A stretch of 64,000 nt of DNA from Pseudomonas sp. PDNC002 (GCF_016919445.1 NZ_CP070356.1:5521502-5585501), one strand, 5' to 3'. Counted from the first letter of the stretch, positions 43,385 to 54,357 are shown. The notes: a model not told the origin generated them from the letters alone. Program-made: numbers and translations.

Positions 43385-44398
43385 ATGAACACCCTCACCC
43401 AGCCGCAGACGCCCGTCGCCACGCCCCCCCTGTGCGATGCGCGCGGCCGCCTGAACAGCGCGGCAGTGGGCTGGTCGTCGCGGCCGCAGACGCTCTGCCA
43501 GCTCTCCGGCAATATCGGCCGGCGCAAACGCTGGAACCACTGGTGCATCAATGCGCCGGGCTGGATGCTCTCCATCACCATCGCCGACCTCGACTACCTG
43601 GGCTACGGCGCCGTGTACTTCCTCGACCTGGAAACCGGACAATCGGTGCACCGCACCCAGTTCAGCCCCTTCGGCCTGGGCTGCCACCTGCCCGACATGC
43701 CGAACCAGAGCCACCGCTTCGAGCACGGCCAGCTCTGCCTGGGCTTCGACGAGCAACCCGGCCAACTGCGCATCAGCGCCTGCGCACCGAACCTGGGCGG
43801 CCAGCCGCTGAACCTGACCCTCGAAGTCCAACGCCCGGCGCACCTGGAATCGGTCAACCTGGTGGTGCCGATGGCTGGCAAGGGCTTCCACGCCTGCAGC
43901 CGGCAGATGGGGCTGCCGATCAGCGGCAGCCTCACCCTGGGGAACAAGACCTACCGCTGCAGCGAAGGGCAGAGCTTCGCCGCTCTGGACTTCGGCCGTG
44001 GCGTCTGGCCCTTCAATACCCACTGGACCCGCGCCGCCTTCGCAGCGCCAGGCGGCATCGCCGGCAACTTCGGCGCCGGCTGGACGGAACACAGCCACCT
44101 GAGCGAGAACGCCCTGTGGTTCGGCGGCGAACTGCAACCGCTGCCCGGCGCCATGGAAATCCGCCAGACGCCCCATGATCCGCTGTCTCCCTGGCAACTG
44201 CGCAGCGCCGACGAGCGAGTCGAGCTCACCTTCACTCCGCGCAAACTGCACCGCGCCTGTCCGCGCCTGGGCCCGCTGTTCGCCGAGACGAGCCAGTGGT
44301 TCGGCCGTTTCGATGGCGCCTTGCGCGCGGCCGACGGCGACCTCGTGCCGGTGAACGGCGCCCTCGGCTGGATCGGCGCCACCCACGCACGCTGGTGA
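43385..44398 (+). CDS. DUF2804 family protein (337 aa)
   Basis: The family features are the N-terminal LCDARGRLN, followed by repeated tryptophan- and glycine-rich beta strands (GRRKRWNHWCI, GRGVWPFNTHWTRAAF, NFGAGWTEHS). No signal peptide or membrane segment is visible. The role of the family is unknown. It lies upstream of fumC. Confidence 0.85.
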   Translation: MNTLTQPQTPVATPPLCDARGRLNSAAVGWSSRPQTLCQLSGNIGRRKRWNHWCINAPGWMLSITIADLDYLGYGAVYFLDLETGQSVHRTQFSPFGLGCHLPDMPNQSHRFEHGQLCLGFDEQPGQLRISACAPNLGGQPLNLTLEVQRPAHLESVNLVVPMAGKGFHACSRQMGLPISGSLTLGNKTYRCSEGQSFAALDFGRGVWPFNTHWTRAAFAAPGGIAGNFGAGWTEHSHLSENALWFGGELQPLPGAMEIRQTPHDPLSPWQLRSADERVELTFTPRKLHRACPRLGPLFAETSQWFGRFDGALRAADGDLVPVNGALGWIGATHARW

Positions 44399-44488
44399 AA
44401 CCGCTCTATCGCGCCAATTGACGCAGTGCGGAACCCGGAACGCGGACAGCGGCCTAAACTGGCCGAGACCTAATCCGGAGAAAGCACC

Positions 44489-45875
<1,387 letters not shown>

Positions 45876-45883
<8 letters not shown>

Positions 45884-46499
45884 GCCGACCCGTTCCGGCG
45901 CCACGCCCCTGGAGGGCGACGGCAAGCGCGTGCTGCTGGTGCTGGGCTCGCCCAAGCACGGCGGCTTCTGCCACGCGGTCGCCGAGGCCTACGCCCAGGG
46001 CGCCCGCGTCAAGGGCCATGTGGTGCACACGCTCAAGCTCGGCGAGATGCACTTCGACCCGGTGCTACGCGGTGGCTACGAGCTGGGCCAGGCGCTGGAA
46101 CCGGACGTGCTCGAGGCCCAGCGGCAAATCCACTGGGCACAGCATCTGGTTTTCGTCTATCCGATCTGGTGGGGCGGCCTGCCGGCATTGCTGCAAGGCT
46201 TCTTCGACCGCGTGCTGCAGCCGGGCTTCGCCTTCCGCTACCGCTCGGTCGAATCCCGTGAGTTCGAGCCGCTGCTTGGCGGGCGCACGGCGGACCTGCT
46301 GGTCAGCCACGACCAGACCCACTGGCATTACCGCCTGCGCCAGGGGGCTCCAGCGCACCGCCAGATGACCCGCTGCATCCTCGCCCCCTGCGGCATCGCC
46401 CTGCATCACCTGGAGGAATTCAGCCCGGTGCGCGGCTCCGGCGAGGAGCAACGCCAGGGCTGGCTGCGCCGCGCGGAGCAGTTGGGCGCGCAGGCCTGA
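45876..46499 (+). CDS. NAD(P)H:quinone oxidoreductase (flavodoxin-like, MdaB/NQO family)
   Basis: A 207-residue FMN/FAD reductase. Seen are [20 protein letters not shown] (flavin phosphate loop), the family loop [29 protein letters not shown] and HDQTHWHYR. It reduces quinones by two electrons to limit redox cycling. The start ATG overlaps the fumC stop by 8 bp with GGAGGCGGG upstream. Confidence 0.88.
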
Positions 46500-46671
46500 C
46501 CCGACGGGGAGCGTCGCACGCGGCGCTCTTCGCCTCCCGATCACTGCCATCTGCCGGCATAAGCCTTTACCTCGCTCAACTTGGGATTCGCCCTACTCCT
46601 GCCGCTCTCCGCCGTTCCCTAGCATGCGCCCGCCCACTTCCGGGCTTGTCCGTCTTGCCTCTGGAGGCAGC

Positions 46672-47352
46672 ATGCTTCGCAAACTCTCCGCCGAAATGAT
46701 CGGCACTTTCTGGTTGGTGTTCGGTGGCTGCGGCAGCGCGATTTTCGCCGCTCACGCCATCGGCGTGTTGGGCGTCGCCCTGGCCTTCGGCCTGACCGTC
46801 GTGACCATGGCCTATGCCATCGGGCCGATCTCCGGCTGTCACCTCAATCCCGCCGTCAGCCTTGGCCTGTGGGCCGGCGGTCGTCTCAATGGCCGGGACC
46901 TGCTTCCCTACATTGCCGCCCAGGTTCTCGGCGCCGTCCTGGCCGGCGCGGCCCTGTACTTCATCGCCAGCGGCAAGCCGGGCTTCGACGCCCTGAACGG
47001 CTTCGCCGCCAACGGTTTCGGCGAAGGCTCGCCCAGTGGCTACAGCATGATTTCCGCGATGGCCATCGAAGTGCTGCTGACCGCCTTCTTCCTCTTCGTG
47101 ATCATGGGCGCCACCGATATCCGGGTGCCGAGCGGCTTCGCCCCGCTGGCCATCGGCCTGACCCTGACGCTGATCCACCTGATCAGCATCCCGATCGACA
47201 ACACCTCGGTTAACCCCGCGCGCAGCCTGGGCGTGGCGATCTTCGCCGACCCGCTGTTCATGAAACAGCTGTGGCTATTCTGGGTCGGCCCGCTGGCCGG
47301 CGGTGTGATCGGTGCGCTGGCATACCGCCTGATACGCCCGGCCAAGATCTGA
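46672..47352 (+). CDS. aqpZ: Aquaporin Z
   Basis: A 226-residue water channel with six helices. The two half-helices carry NPA at 59-61 (HLNPAVS) and 181-183 (VNPARS). The selectivity-filter residues His169, Thr178 and Arg184 match water-specific AqpZ rather than a glycerol facilitator. A strong GGAGG precedes the ATG. A bidirectional terminator follows. Confidence 0.95.
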   Translation: MLRKLSAEMIGTFWLVFGGCGSAIFAAHAIGVLGVALAFGLTVVTMAYAIGPISGCHLNPAVSLGLWAGGRLNGRDLLPYIAAQVLGAVLAGAALYFIASGKPGFDALNGFAANGFGEGSPSGYSMISAMAIEVLLTAFFLFVIMGATDIRVPSGFAPLAIGLTLTLIHLISIPIDNTSVNPARSLGVAIFADPLFMKQLWLFWVGPLAGGVIGALAYRLIRPAKI

Positions 47353-47368
47353 AGCACGCCGTCACGAC

Positions 47369-47394
47369 AACGGGCGCCCTGGGGCGCCCGTTTT
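47369..47394. terminator. Bidirectional terminator between aqpZ and hasR
   Basis: AACGGGCGCCC and GGGCGCCCGTT form a long stem with AA/TTTT flanks, between convergent genes. Confidence 0.85.
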
Positions 47395-47441
47395 CGTTGG
47401 TGCTCGCTTCTACCGTCGACCGCGAGCGTGAGCGGGAGATT

Positions 47442-50000
47442 TCAGAAGTACTGGGTGAGGCTGAACTTGGCGTTGCGACCCTGGCTGTACACGCTGTCGC
47501 CGGCCAGCGCCGGGTGGTAGTCACGGTTGAACAGGTTGTCGACGGTGAAGTTCAGCTCGGTGTTCTCCAGGCCCAGGCGGCGCGGCTTCCAGCTGGCGAA
47601 GACGCGCTGGGTGTCGTAGCTGTCGTTGACCGTCTGGTCCCAGAAAATGTCGCCGACGCTGGTGCCCATGCCGCCCTTGTACTTGTCGCTGGGCAGGCGG
47701 TCGGTCTGGCGGACGAACTCGCCCTGCCAGCCGATCTGCGCATCCCACGCCGGGATCTTGGTGCCCAGGGTGGCGACCCACTTGGCCGGCGGCACGTCAC
47801 GCGCCCACACGTTCGGGCCCCAGGGGTTGCTGTAGGCGCCGTCGTGCTTGCCGGTCACCCACGAATAGGACAGCCCGCCGAACAGCCAGGGGCTGTCGTA
47901 GAAGCTCTCGATCTCGAAGCCCTTGTAGGTCACGCCGGGCAGGTTGCGGTAGTTGGAGAGCGGCAGGTAGTCGCCGCAGCTGCCGGAAATGGTGCCGTTG
48001 TCGATGGCCTGCTGCTCGCAGCCGACGCTGCGGGTGCGGAAGATCTCGTCCTTGATCTTGTTCTGGAACAGCGTGGTGCGCACCTGCAGGTTGTCGCCGT
48101 TGATGAACAGGTCCGGTAGGTTGACCAGCGAGCCGAAGCGCAGCGCATGAATGCGCTCGGGGTCCAGGTCGCGGCTGGTGGCGCTCACCGTGCTGCTGTT
48201 CTGCACCTCGTACATCTCGTCGATCACCGGCGCGCGCCAGGTGCGGCTGTAGTCAGCGAAGAAGCCCAGGCGTTCGGTGGCGGTCCAGAACAGCGACAGC
48301 CGCGGCGACCAGCCGCTGTAGGTCTGCGAGCTGTAGTCGTGGCCTTGCGCGGCGTTGTTGTAGATCGGCGCGTCGTTGTCCTTGCCCTGGTTGCGCACAT
48401 GGTCAAAGCGCAGCGACGGGGTGATGGTCACGCTGCCGAGGGTCAGCGCGTCCTGGATGTAGGCGCTGTTGGTGTTCTGCTTGCCGCTGGGCATGAAAGT
48501 CGGCTGGAAGTGGCCGTAGTTGTAGCGCGCCGTGTTGTAGGTGGAGCCGGGGATATACATGTCGGTGGTGCGCGTGTGGCGGTGGAACTGCGTGCCCACG
48601 GTGAACGCGTGCTGCACCGGACCGGTCGCGAACAGGCTGGTGTTGCGCAGCTCCAGCACCTTGTCCTTGTAGTCGGTGTCCATCTTGCGGCCACCCGTGG
48701 AGACCTGGAAGAAGGCGTCCGGGTTGCGCTCGTCGATCTGGTCGATGTGCGACTCGGAGTACTGGACCATCAGGTCGATCAGCGGGTTATCGATCGGGTG
48801 ATATTCGTACTTGCCGGACCAGGTGGTGTCGGTGGTGTCGCGGTGCGCCAGCAGGCGCTTGAGCGCGGCCTCGTAGCCGTAGCGGTCGATGCTCGACTGG
48901 GTCGGTGGCGTCGGGTAGGAGGCCGAGGAAAACGGCGTCCAACGCGTGCTGTGGGAGCGGCTGTAGGCCAGGCTGATGTCGTTGTCGAGGTTGGGGTGCA
49001 GGTTCAGCTTGAACAGCCCGGCGTCCAGGTCCTGGGCGCTGTTGGGCAGACGGCTGGGGTTGATCGGGTAGTTGTTGTTCGGGTCGGGAATGTGCCCGGC
49101 GAGCTTGATGTCACGGCCATCGCGGGCGGTCAGATAGGCCAGCGCGTCGACCTTGCGATCCTCGGTGCGGCCGTAGACGGCGCCGCTGTAGATCTTCTGC
49201 TGGTCGTTGGAGTGGTAGCCGTACTTGAGCATGGCGCCGACGTTCTGGTCGTCGCGCAGCAGGTCCGGCGCGTCCTTGGTTTCCATGTGCACGGTGCCGC
49301 CGAAGCCGCCGTTGCCGTTGTAGACCGAGTGCGGGCCCTTCTCCACCTCGATGCGCTTGATCAGCTCCGGCTCGATGAACACGGTGCCCTGCTGGTAACG
49401 CTCGAAGCCGCTCTTGGGCGCGCCGTCGAGGGTGAAGGGCACGTCCTCGGCATCACCCAGGCCCCAGATGTTGACGGTCTGCCCGCCCGGTTTGGGCGAG
49501 CCGCCCATGGTCACGCCGGGCAGGGTTTCCAGCAGGCTGGGAATGTTGTCAGCCTGGATGCGCTCGATGTCCTTGCGGGTCAGGGTCGAACGGCCGACGG
49601 TGCTGGAGTCCACCGAGAGGCCGCTGCCGACGATGGTCTGCGAATCCAGCTCGATGGCATTTTCGCTGAACTTGTCGACCTTGCCCTGGCGGCGCACGAC
49701 GAAGCCGTCACCGGCCTCCACCAGCTCCAGGGACGAGCCCTTGAGCAGGAGCTCCAGCGCTTCACGCATGCTGTAGCGGCCGTTGATCGCCGGCGCCTTC
49801 AGGCCGTCTAGTTGGCCGGCATCGTAGAGCACCTGTACGCCGGCCTGCTGCGACAGGCTGCCGATGGATTCGCTCAACCCCTGCGCTGGCAGGTCGACCT
49901 GCCAGTCGGCGGCGCGGCTGTACTCGGCCAGCATCAGGCTGCCGAGCAGGACGGCGCAGCCCAGCGGGCGTGCGAACGGGAAGTTGAAACGAGACTGCAT
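47442..50000 (-). CDS. hasR: TonB-dependent heme/hemophore receptor, HasR-like, with signalling domain
   Basis: An 852-residue outer-membrane receptor. After the signal peptide (to about AEYSRAADWQ) comes an STN signalling domain (about 35-105) that contacts FecR-type anti-sigma factors, then the plug (DAEDVPFTLDGA, VEKGPHSVYNGNGGFGGTVHMETK), then a 22-strand barrel ending in Phe (KFSLTQYF). The WRAPVIDEMYE segment corresponds to the FRAP box of heme receptors. The downstream order sigma-FecR-receptor matches has operons, but no hasA hemophore gene follows. A different heme or hemophore ligand remains possible. Confidence 0.8.
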   Translation of the reverse strand: MQSRFNFPFARPLGCAVLLGSLMLAEYSRAADWQVDLPAQGLSESIGSLSQQAGVQVLYDAGQLDGLKAPAINGRYSMREALELLLKGSSLELVEAGDGFVVRRQGKVDKFSENAIELDSQTIVGSGLSVDSSTVGRSTLTRKDIERIQADNIPSLLETLPGVTMGGSPKPGGQTVNIWGLGDAEDVPFTLDGAPKSGFERYQQGTVFIEPELIKRIEVEKGPHSVYNGNGGFGGTVHMETKDAPDLLRDDQNVGAMLKYGYHSNDQQKIYSGAVYGRTEDRKVDALAYLTARDGRDIKLAGHIPDPNNNYPINPSRLPNSAQDLDAGLFKLNLHPNLDNDISLAYSRSHSTRWTPFSSASYPTPPTQSSIDRYGYEAALKRLLAHRDTTDTTWSGKYEYHPIDNPLIDLMVQYSESHIDQIDERNPDAFFQVSTGGRKMDTDYKDKVLELRNTSLFATGPVQHAFTVGTQFHRHTRTTDMYIPGSTYNTARYNYGHFQPTFMPSGKQNTNSAYIQDALTLGSVTITPSLRFDHVRNQGKDNDAPIYNNAAQGHDYSSQTYSGWSPRLSLFWTATERLGFFADYSRTWRAPVIDEMYEVQNSSTVSATSRDLDPERIHALRFGSLVNLPDLFINGDNLQVRTTLFQNKIKDEIFRTRSVGCEQQAIDNGTISGSCGDYLPLSNYRNLPGVTYKGFEIESFYDSPWLFGGLSYSWVTGKHDGAYSNPWGPNVWARDVPPAKWVATLGTKIPAWDAQIGWQGEFVRQTDRLPSDKYKGGMGTSVGDIFWDQTVNDSYDTQRVFASWKPRRLGLENTELNFTVDNLFNRDYHPALAGDSVYSQGRNAKFSLTQYF

Positions 50001-50154
50001 GCAAGGCCCTCCCCAGGGACGAAAAGCGCTGCGTGTTTCGCAGCGAATGACGGGGAAGACCCTCATTCGAGAAAAACCCACACCTGCGAATAAAAATATT
50101 TCTCAAGAACTCGAAGACAGGTGGTTCTCCAGTTCGGAAAACGTGCCGAGGCAT

Positions 50155-50770
50155 CCCCCTCACCCCAGCCCTCTCCCGGAGGGAGAGGGGGCAGGCCACG
50201 CCGGCTGACACCATGGTTTCCACCTGCACCGACCGGTCCCCTCTCCCTCCGGGAGAGGGGACGGGCAGTGCGGGCTGACGCCTTGGTTTCCACCTGCGCC
50301 GAACGGTCTCCTCTCCCTCCGGGAGAGGGGACGGGCCGTGCCGGCTGACGCCATGGTTTCCACCTGCGCCGAACGGTCTCCTCTCCCTCCGGGAGAGGGG
50401 TGGGCCGTGCCGGCTGACGCCATGGTTTCCACCTGCGCCGAACGGCCCCCTCTCCCTCCGGGAGAGGGGGAAAGCCGTGCCGGCTGACGCCATGGTTTCC
50501 ACCTGCGCCGAACGGTCCCCTCTCCCTCTGGAAGAGGGGGCAAGCCGTGCCGGCTGACGCCATGGTTTCCACCTGCGCCGAACGGTCCCCTCTCCCTCCG
50601 GGAGAGGGGGGCAAGCCGTGCCGGCTGACGCCATGGTTTCCACCTGCGCCGAACGGCCCCCTCTCCCTCCGGGAGAGGGGCAAGCCACGCCGGCTGACAC
50701 CATGGTTTCCACCTGCGCCGAACGGTCCCCTCTCCCTCCGGGAGAGGGTTAGGGTGAGGGGCTCTTGATC
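50155..50770 (-). repeat. Tandem array, 8 copies of the 70-bp REPIN-like unit
   Basis: The marker GGTTTCCACCTGC starts at 50215, 50285, 50355, 50424, 50494, 50564, 50635 and 50704 (69-71 bp). The unit is the reverse complement of the unit of the 14.5-kb array: GTTCGGCGCAGG, a TGGAAACC stretch and GCGTCAGCC read on the minus strand. Hairpins CCCTCTCCC..GGGAGAGGG separate units; the outer ends are CCCTCACCCCAGCCCTCTCCC and GGGAGAGGGTTAGGGTGAGGG. It fills the gap between the anti-sigma gene and the receptor gene. The ~100 bp next to the receptor (50001-50100) are AT-rich and probably hold its promoter. Confidence 0.95.
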
Positions 50771-50839
50771 TTGTAGGAGCGCGCCATGCGCGCGATCGCG
50801 GGCATGGGCCAGGCTCCCCGCCTCTCCTACAGGGGGAAA

Positions 50840-51790
50840 TCAGCGCGGCAGGATGACGGCGCTGCCATCGGCCTTGCGCTGCACACGCACGTCGAGCAGC
50901 ACCGGCAAGGCGGCGAGAAAATCGTCCGGGCGGGACAGGCGCACGTTGCCGGAGATCGGTTTCTGCGCCAAGCGCTCATCGCCCAGGCGGATGGGCGCGG
51001 CGCGGTATTGCGACAGCTCGTCCACCAACGCCCCCAGCGGCTGGTTGCGGAAGGCGAGCATGCCGTCACGCCACGCGGCAATGGAGGCGACAGGCACGTG
51101 ATCGACCTGCGCCTCCCCTGCCCCGGCCGCCAATTGCGCGCGGTCACCGGCGGTCAGCGTCTGCTCGCCTGGGGCGTTGAGCCTGGCCTGCAAAGCCACC
51201 TTCCCGTGGCGCACGGCGACAGTGAGTTCGCCGTCTCCACGGCGTACATCGAATCCCGTGCCCAGCACCCGCACACGGCTGTCCCCTGCCGCCACGCGGA
51301 ACGGCCGGGCGCTGTCGTGGGTCACTTCAAAATAGGCTTCGCCGCGCACCAGTTGCACATCGCGGAAAGCGTCCGAGAACGCCACTCGCAGCGTCGAATC
51401 GCCGGCCAGGAAAACCCGCGTGCCGTCTGCCAGCGTCACCTCGCGCTGCTCCCCCGAGGCGGTGGACTGCACCTGTTGCGGGTCGGCCAGGCGACCGCCG
51501 CTGAAATCGTTGGCCAGAAGCAGTGCACCGAGGAACAGGCTGGCGGCGGCGAGCCCACGCCAGGGCAGCGAGGGCCGACGTCGCGGTGCGATGCTCGGCC
51601 GGCGGATATGGTCGAGATCGCTCCACAACTGCTCGATCTCGCGGTAGGCGCCTTCATGGGCCGGATCTTCCGCCAACCAGTCGGAGAAGGCCTGGCGCTC
51701 GCGGGCATCCCAGGCGCCTGCGCGCTGACGGCTGAACCACTTGGCGGCCAGTTCGTCGATCACCTGCTGGCGTTCCTCCTGCGGCGTCAT
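50840..51790 (-). CDS. hasS: FecR/HasS-like anti-sigma factor
   Basis: A 316-residue inner-membrane protein. An N-terminal cytoplasmic sigma-binding domain (about 1-75: EERQQVIDELAAKWFSRQR, WLAEDPAHEGAYREIEQLW) is followed by one helix (about 82-100) and periplasmic FecR (about 110-210: LADGTRVFLAGDSTLRV, VRGEAYFEVTHD, TGFDVR) and STN-like C-terminal domains. It relays receptor occupancy to the sigma factor. Its start overlaps the sigma gene stop (ATGA), indicating coupling. Confidence 0.88.
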   Translation of the reverse strand: MTPQEERQQVIDELAAKWFSRQRAGAWDARERQAFSDWLAEDPAHEGAYREIEQLWSDLDHIRRPSIAPRRRPSLPWRGLAAASLFLGALLLANDFSGGRLADPQQVQSTASGEQREVTLADGTRVFLAGDSTLRVAFSDAFRDVQLVRGEAYFEVTHDSARPFRVAAGDSRVRVLGTGFDVRRGDGELTVAVRHGKVALQARLNAPGEQTLTAGDRAQLAAGAGEAQVDHVPVASIAAWRDGMLAFRNQPLGALVDELSQYRAAPIRLGDERLAQKPISGNVRLSRPDDFLAALPVLLDVRVQRKADGSAVILPR

Positions 51791-52308
51791 GCTTCGCCCT
51801 CTCCCTGAACCTGACGCTTGCAATGCAGCAGCGCGCTGGCGACGTGCTTCTCCACCATGCTCAATGAAATCCCCATGCGCCTGGCCACCTCCGGCTGCGA
51901 CAGGCCATCGAACTTGTGCAGGATGAAAGCCTCGCGGCGCCTTGGCGGCAGGCTGTCCAGCGCCTGGGAAAGCTGGCGAAGATAACGTTGTCGCTCGAAC
52001 TGCACCACGGGTTCGCCCCCTTCGGCGGCCGGTTGCTGGTCACTGTCGACGGCCTCTTCCGGCTCGCTGGAAAAGCGCCGGGAGCGCTGCCAGTGGTCGC
52101 GCAGCAGGTTGCGCGCAACCTGAAAGAGAAACGCACGCGGCTGTTCCACTTCATGCCGCGAGGAGGACTTGAGCCACTGGGTGAAGGCGTCCTGGGCGAG
52201 GTCGGCGGCGTCCGCCGAACTGCCCAGCTGCTTGCGCAGGAAGCGCAGCAGCTCGCCATGGAAGGAGCGATAGGCCTGGGACACCGAACGGGAGAAACGC
52301 TCATCCAT
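51787..52308 (-). CDS. hasI: FecI/HasI-like ECF sigma factor
   Basis: A 173-residue ECF sigma factor. Region 2 is seen at about 15-75 (ELLRFLRKQLGSSADAADLAQDAFTQWL, QPRAFLFQVARNLLRDHW) and region 4 at 115-165 (LDSLPPRRREAFILHKFDGLSQPEVARRMGISLSMVEKHV). It would direct transcription of the downstream receptor when iron or heme is sensed. A Fur box lies 100 bp upstream of its start. Confidence 0.9.
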   Translation of the reverse strand: MDERFSRSVSQAYRSFHGELLRFLRKQLGSSADAADLAQDAFTQWLKSSSRHEVEQPRAFLFQVARNLLRDHWQRSRRFSSEPEEAVDSDQQPAAEGGEPVVQFERQRYLRQLSQALDSLPPRRREAFILHKFDGLSQPEVARRMGISLSMVEKHVASALLHCKRQVQGEGEA

Positions 52309-52407
52309 CGACGCACGCCTCCCGGCGTCGCCGCCCTGCCCCGCTGTTGCCCGCTACCACGCCGCCCCCGAACCGAGGCGCTGGGCCTCGACAACTATCG
52401 AATTGCA

Positions 52408-52430
52408 CAAATGATAATACATATCATTTG
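52408..52430. promoter_or_regulatory. Fur box upstream of the ECF sigma factor gene
   Basis: CAAATGATA and TATCATTTG form a perfect 9-bp inverted repeat around ATACA. The core AATGATAAT..ATCATT matches the Fur consensus well. It implies iron repression of the sigma-FecR pair. Confidence 0.8.
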
Positions 52431-52464
52431 CGAAAATGAAGCCGAACGCGAGCGCTGGATAGAA

Positions 52465-52488
52465 GAAGGCCGCCTCGCGGCGGCCTTC
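52465..52488 (-). terminator. Hairpin after the EamA transporter gene
   Basis: GAAGGCCGCC and GGCGGCCTTC form a perfect 10-bp stem with a 4-nt loop; on the minus strand TTCTTCT follows. It separates the transporter gene from the Fur-controlled genes. Confidence 0.75.
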
Positions 52489-52495
52489 GGGGGAT

Positions 52496-53455
52496 TCAGA
52501 CGTTGGCGATGCGCGCCCTTCGTGCCCGGTAACTGCGCAGCAACGACGGCGCCAGCGCGGTAAGTGCCGAGCCGCTGACCACCAGGAATGCGCCGATATA
52601 GGCCAGGCCATTGAGGTCTTCGGGCAGGACGAACTCGGGCCAGATCGAGGCAGCCAACGCCACCGAGGCGAAGGTCACCAGCGGCGTGATCGCCAGGGTC
52701 GCGCTGACCCGCGAGGCTTCCCAGTGCGCCAGTGCCTCGGCAAAGGCGCCGTAGGCCACCAGAGTGTTCAGGCAGCAGGCTAGCAGCAGCCAGCCTTGCA
52801 GCGGCGAGAGGTCCAGCGCCTCCAGCGGATGCGCCCAGGGCGTCAGCAGCGCGCCGCAGCCCAGGTAGATCACCATCATCACCTGCACCGAGGTCCACTG
52901 GGTCAGCAGTTGCTTCTGTGCCAGGCCGTAGAAAGTCCAGATGAAGGCAGCGAAGACCACGATCAGCACGCCGGTGGTGTACTCGCCCAGCGAGCTGAAC
53001 AGTTCGGCCAGGCGCTGATTGAAGAACAGACCGAAGCCGAAGATCAGCACCGCAAGGCCGAGAGCCTGGCCGATGCTGAAGCTCTCCTTGAAGACGAACA
53101 GGCTGCCCAGCAGGAGCAGGATCGGCGCGATCTGGATCACCAGCTGAGTGGTGCCCGGCGTGAGCATGCGCAGGCCGATCAGGTAGCACACGTAGTTGCC
53201 GGTCAGGCCGAGAATGGCCAGCAGCACCAATCCCTTGCCACGCGCGCCAAGTGGAGAGAAGCGCGGCAGTTGGCGGGTGAAGGCCAGGTAGATCAGCAGC
53301 AGACCACCGGACACCACCAGGCGAAACCAGGTGACGGTGATCGGGTCCATGACCTTCAGGACCTCCTTGAGCTTGATCGGCAGGATGCCCCAGAGGACGG
53401 CGGTGACCAGGGCCAGGAACAGGCCGAATTGCCAGCGGCCGGATGAAACGTGCAT
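52496..53455 (-). CDS. EamA/DMT family transporter (10 helices)
   Basis: A 319-residue inner-membrane protein with two EamA repeats. Helices alternate through both halves (FLALVTAVLWGILPIKLKEVLKVMDPITVTWFR in the first, VVFAAFIWTFYGLAQKQLLTQWTSVQVMMVIYLGCG in the second). The sequence resembles RarD/YddG-type exporters. The substrate is unknown. ATG at 53455 follows AGGCTCCC; an in-frame start ten codons upstream has no better site. Confidence 0.87.
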   Translation of the reverse strand: MHVSSGRWQFGLFLALVTAVLWGILPIKLKEVLKVMDPITVTWFRLVVSGGLLLIYLAFTRQLPRFSPLGARGKGLVLLAILGLTGNYVCYLIGLRMLTPGTTQLVIQIAPILLLLGSLFVFKESFSIGQALGLAVLIFGFGLFFNQRLAELFSSLGEYTTGVLIVVFAAFIWTFYGLAQKQLLTQWTSVQVMMVIYLGCGALLTPWAHPLEALDLSPLQGWLLLACCLNTLVAYGAFAEALAHWEASRVSATLAITPLVTFASVALAASIWPEFVLPEDLNGLAYIGAFLVVSGSALTALAPSLLRSYRARRARIANV

Positions 53456-53568
53456 GGGAGCCTCGACGCGTGTGCGGTCCGCCATGCTAAGTCATGGCGG
53501 TATCGCCCCATAGGAACAGTTGCGTTGCGCAACTGTTCCGGTCGCCCGGCAATCTCCGCGGCAACGCC

Positions 53569-53988
53569 CTAGATCAGGGTGGACAGGCGCAGCAGCCACC
53601 AGATCAGGATGATCAACTGGACGAAAAATGCCGCGAAGCGAATCCATACGGCCAGCGCCGACGTGCTGATCAGGTGCACGACGGACTGAACGATGCGCGC
53701 CACCAGCAAGGTCGGCGCCAGCGGATCAGTGATCAGCACCTGGTCGGTGACCATGGCGTAGAGCAGCACCGCGCAGAACAGCGGCACGTTCTCCACGCAG
53801 TTGGCGTGAGCACGCACCAGACGCTGGCCGAAAGTGCCGGGGGTGTTGCTGCCGTCGGCGGCGAAGACGTTGACCTTCATGCGGCCGCTCATTACCAGCA
53901 GGCCACGCTGGTTGACCAGCAGCAGAACCAGCAGCTCGGTCCAGGCAACCAGGCCGAGCAACGCGAAGGCAGAGGGACTCAGGGACAT
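53569..53988 (-). CDS. MAPEG family membrane protein (139 aa)
   Basis: Four hydrophobic segments and the segment RLVRAHANCVENVPLFCAVLLYA are typical of the membrane-associated eicosanoid/glutathione family, in which the Arg/Glu/Asn residues bind glutathione. Bacterial members are poorly characterised. AGGAGT lies just upstream of the ATG. Confidence 0.85.
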   Translation of the reverse strand: MSLSPSAFALLGLVAWTELLVLLLVNQRGLLVMSGRMKVNVFAADGSNTPGTFGQRLVRAHANCVENVPLFCAVLLYAMVTDQVLITDPLAPTLLVARIVQSVVHLISTSALAVWIRFAAFFVQLIILIWWLLRLSTLI

Positions 53989-54116
53989 GCGGGACTCCTT
54001 TCTCTTGTTGGTTTGAGCGGGAGTCTAGGGGAAGTAGAGCAATTGCTCTAGTCTGCACATAGGTGGGGCATTGGTAGAAGCAACTGTCTTCCTCTGAAAG
54101 TTCGTGCTTGGGATTT

Positions 54117-54255
54117 CCCTCTCCCTAACCCTCTCCCTGAAGGGAGAGGGGACTGTCCCGAGAGCGCTGCTCACTCGGCGCTTACCGGTTGATTCCGGTA
54201 TTCGCATACACACCGAACAGCCCCCTCTCCCTCCGGGAGAGGGCTGGGGTGAGGG
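54117..54255. repeat. Dispersed composite element, diverged spacer
   Basis: The left end CCCTCTCCCTAACCCTCTCCC and right end GGGAGAGGGCTGGGGTGAGGG are present; the spacer resembles the usual one only in part (CACCGAACAG). The 40-bp AAGCAACTGTCTTCCTC module abuts its left side. It occupies most of the 369-bp gap between MAPEG and ssuF genes. Confidence 0.8.
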
Positions 54256-54303
54256 CAAACCACCGCACAGGGTTTTCCATGCAGAAGCACCGCGCGCCAC
54301 CGA

Positions 54304-54340
54304 AAAAGAAAACGGGCAGCCCGCTTCCGGGCTGCCCGTT
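54304..54340 (-). terminator. Terminator of the ssu operon
   Basis: AACGGGCAGCCCG and CGGGCTGCCCGTT form a 13-bp stem, followed on the minus strand by TTCTTTTT, 18 bp after the ssuF stop. Confidence 0.9.
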
Positions 54341-54357
54341 GTATTCCAGCGCCGCAT

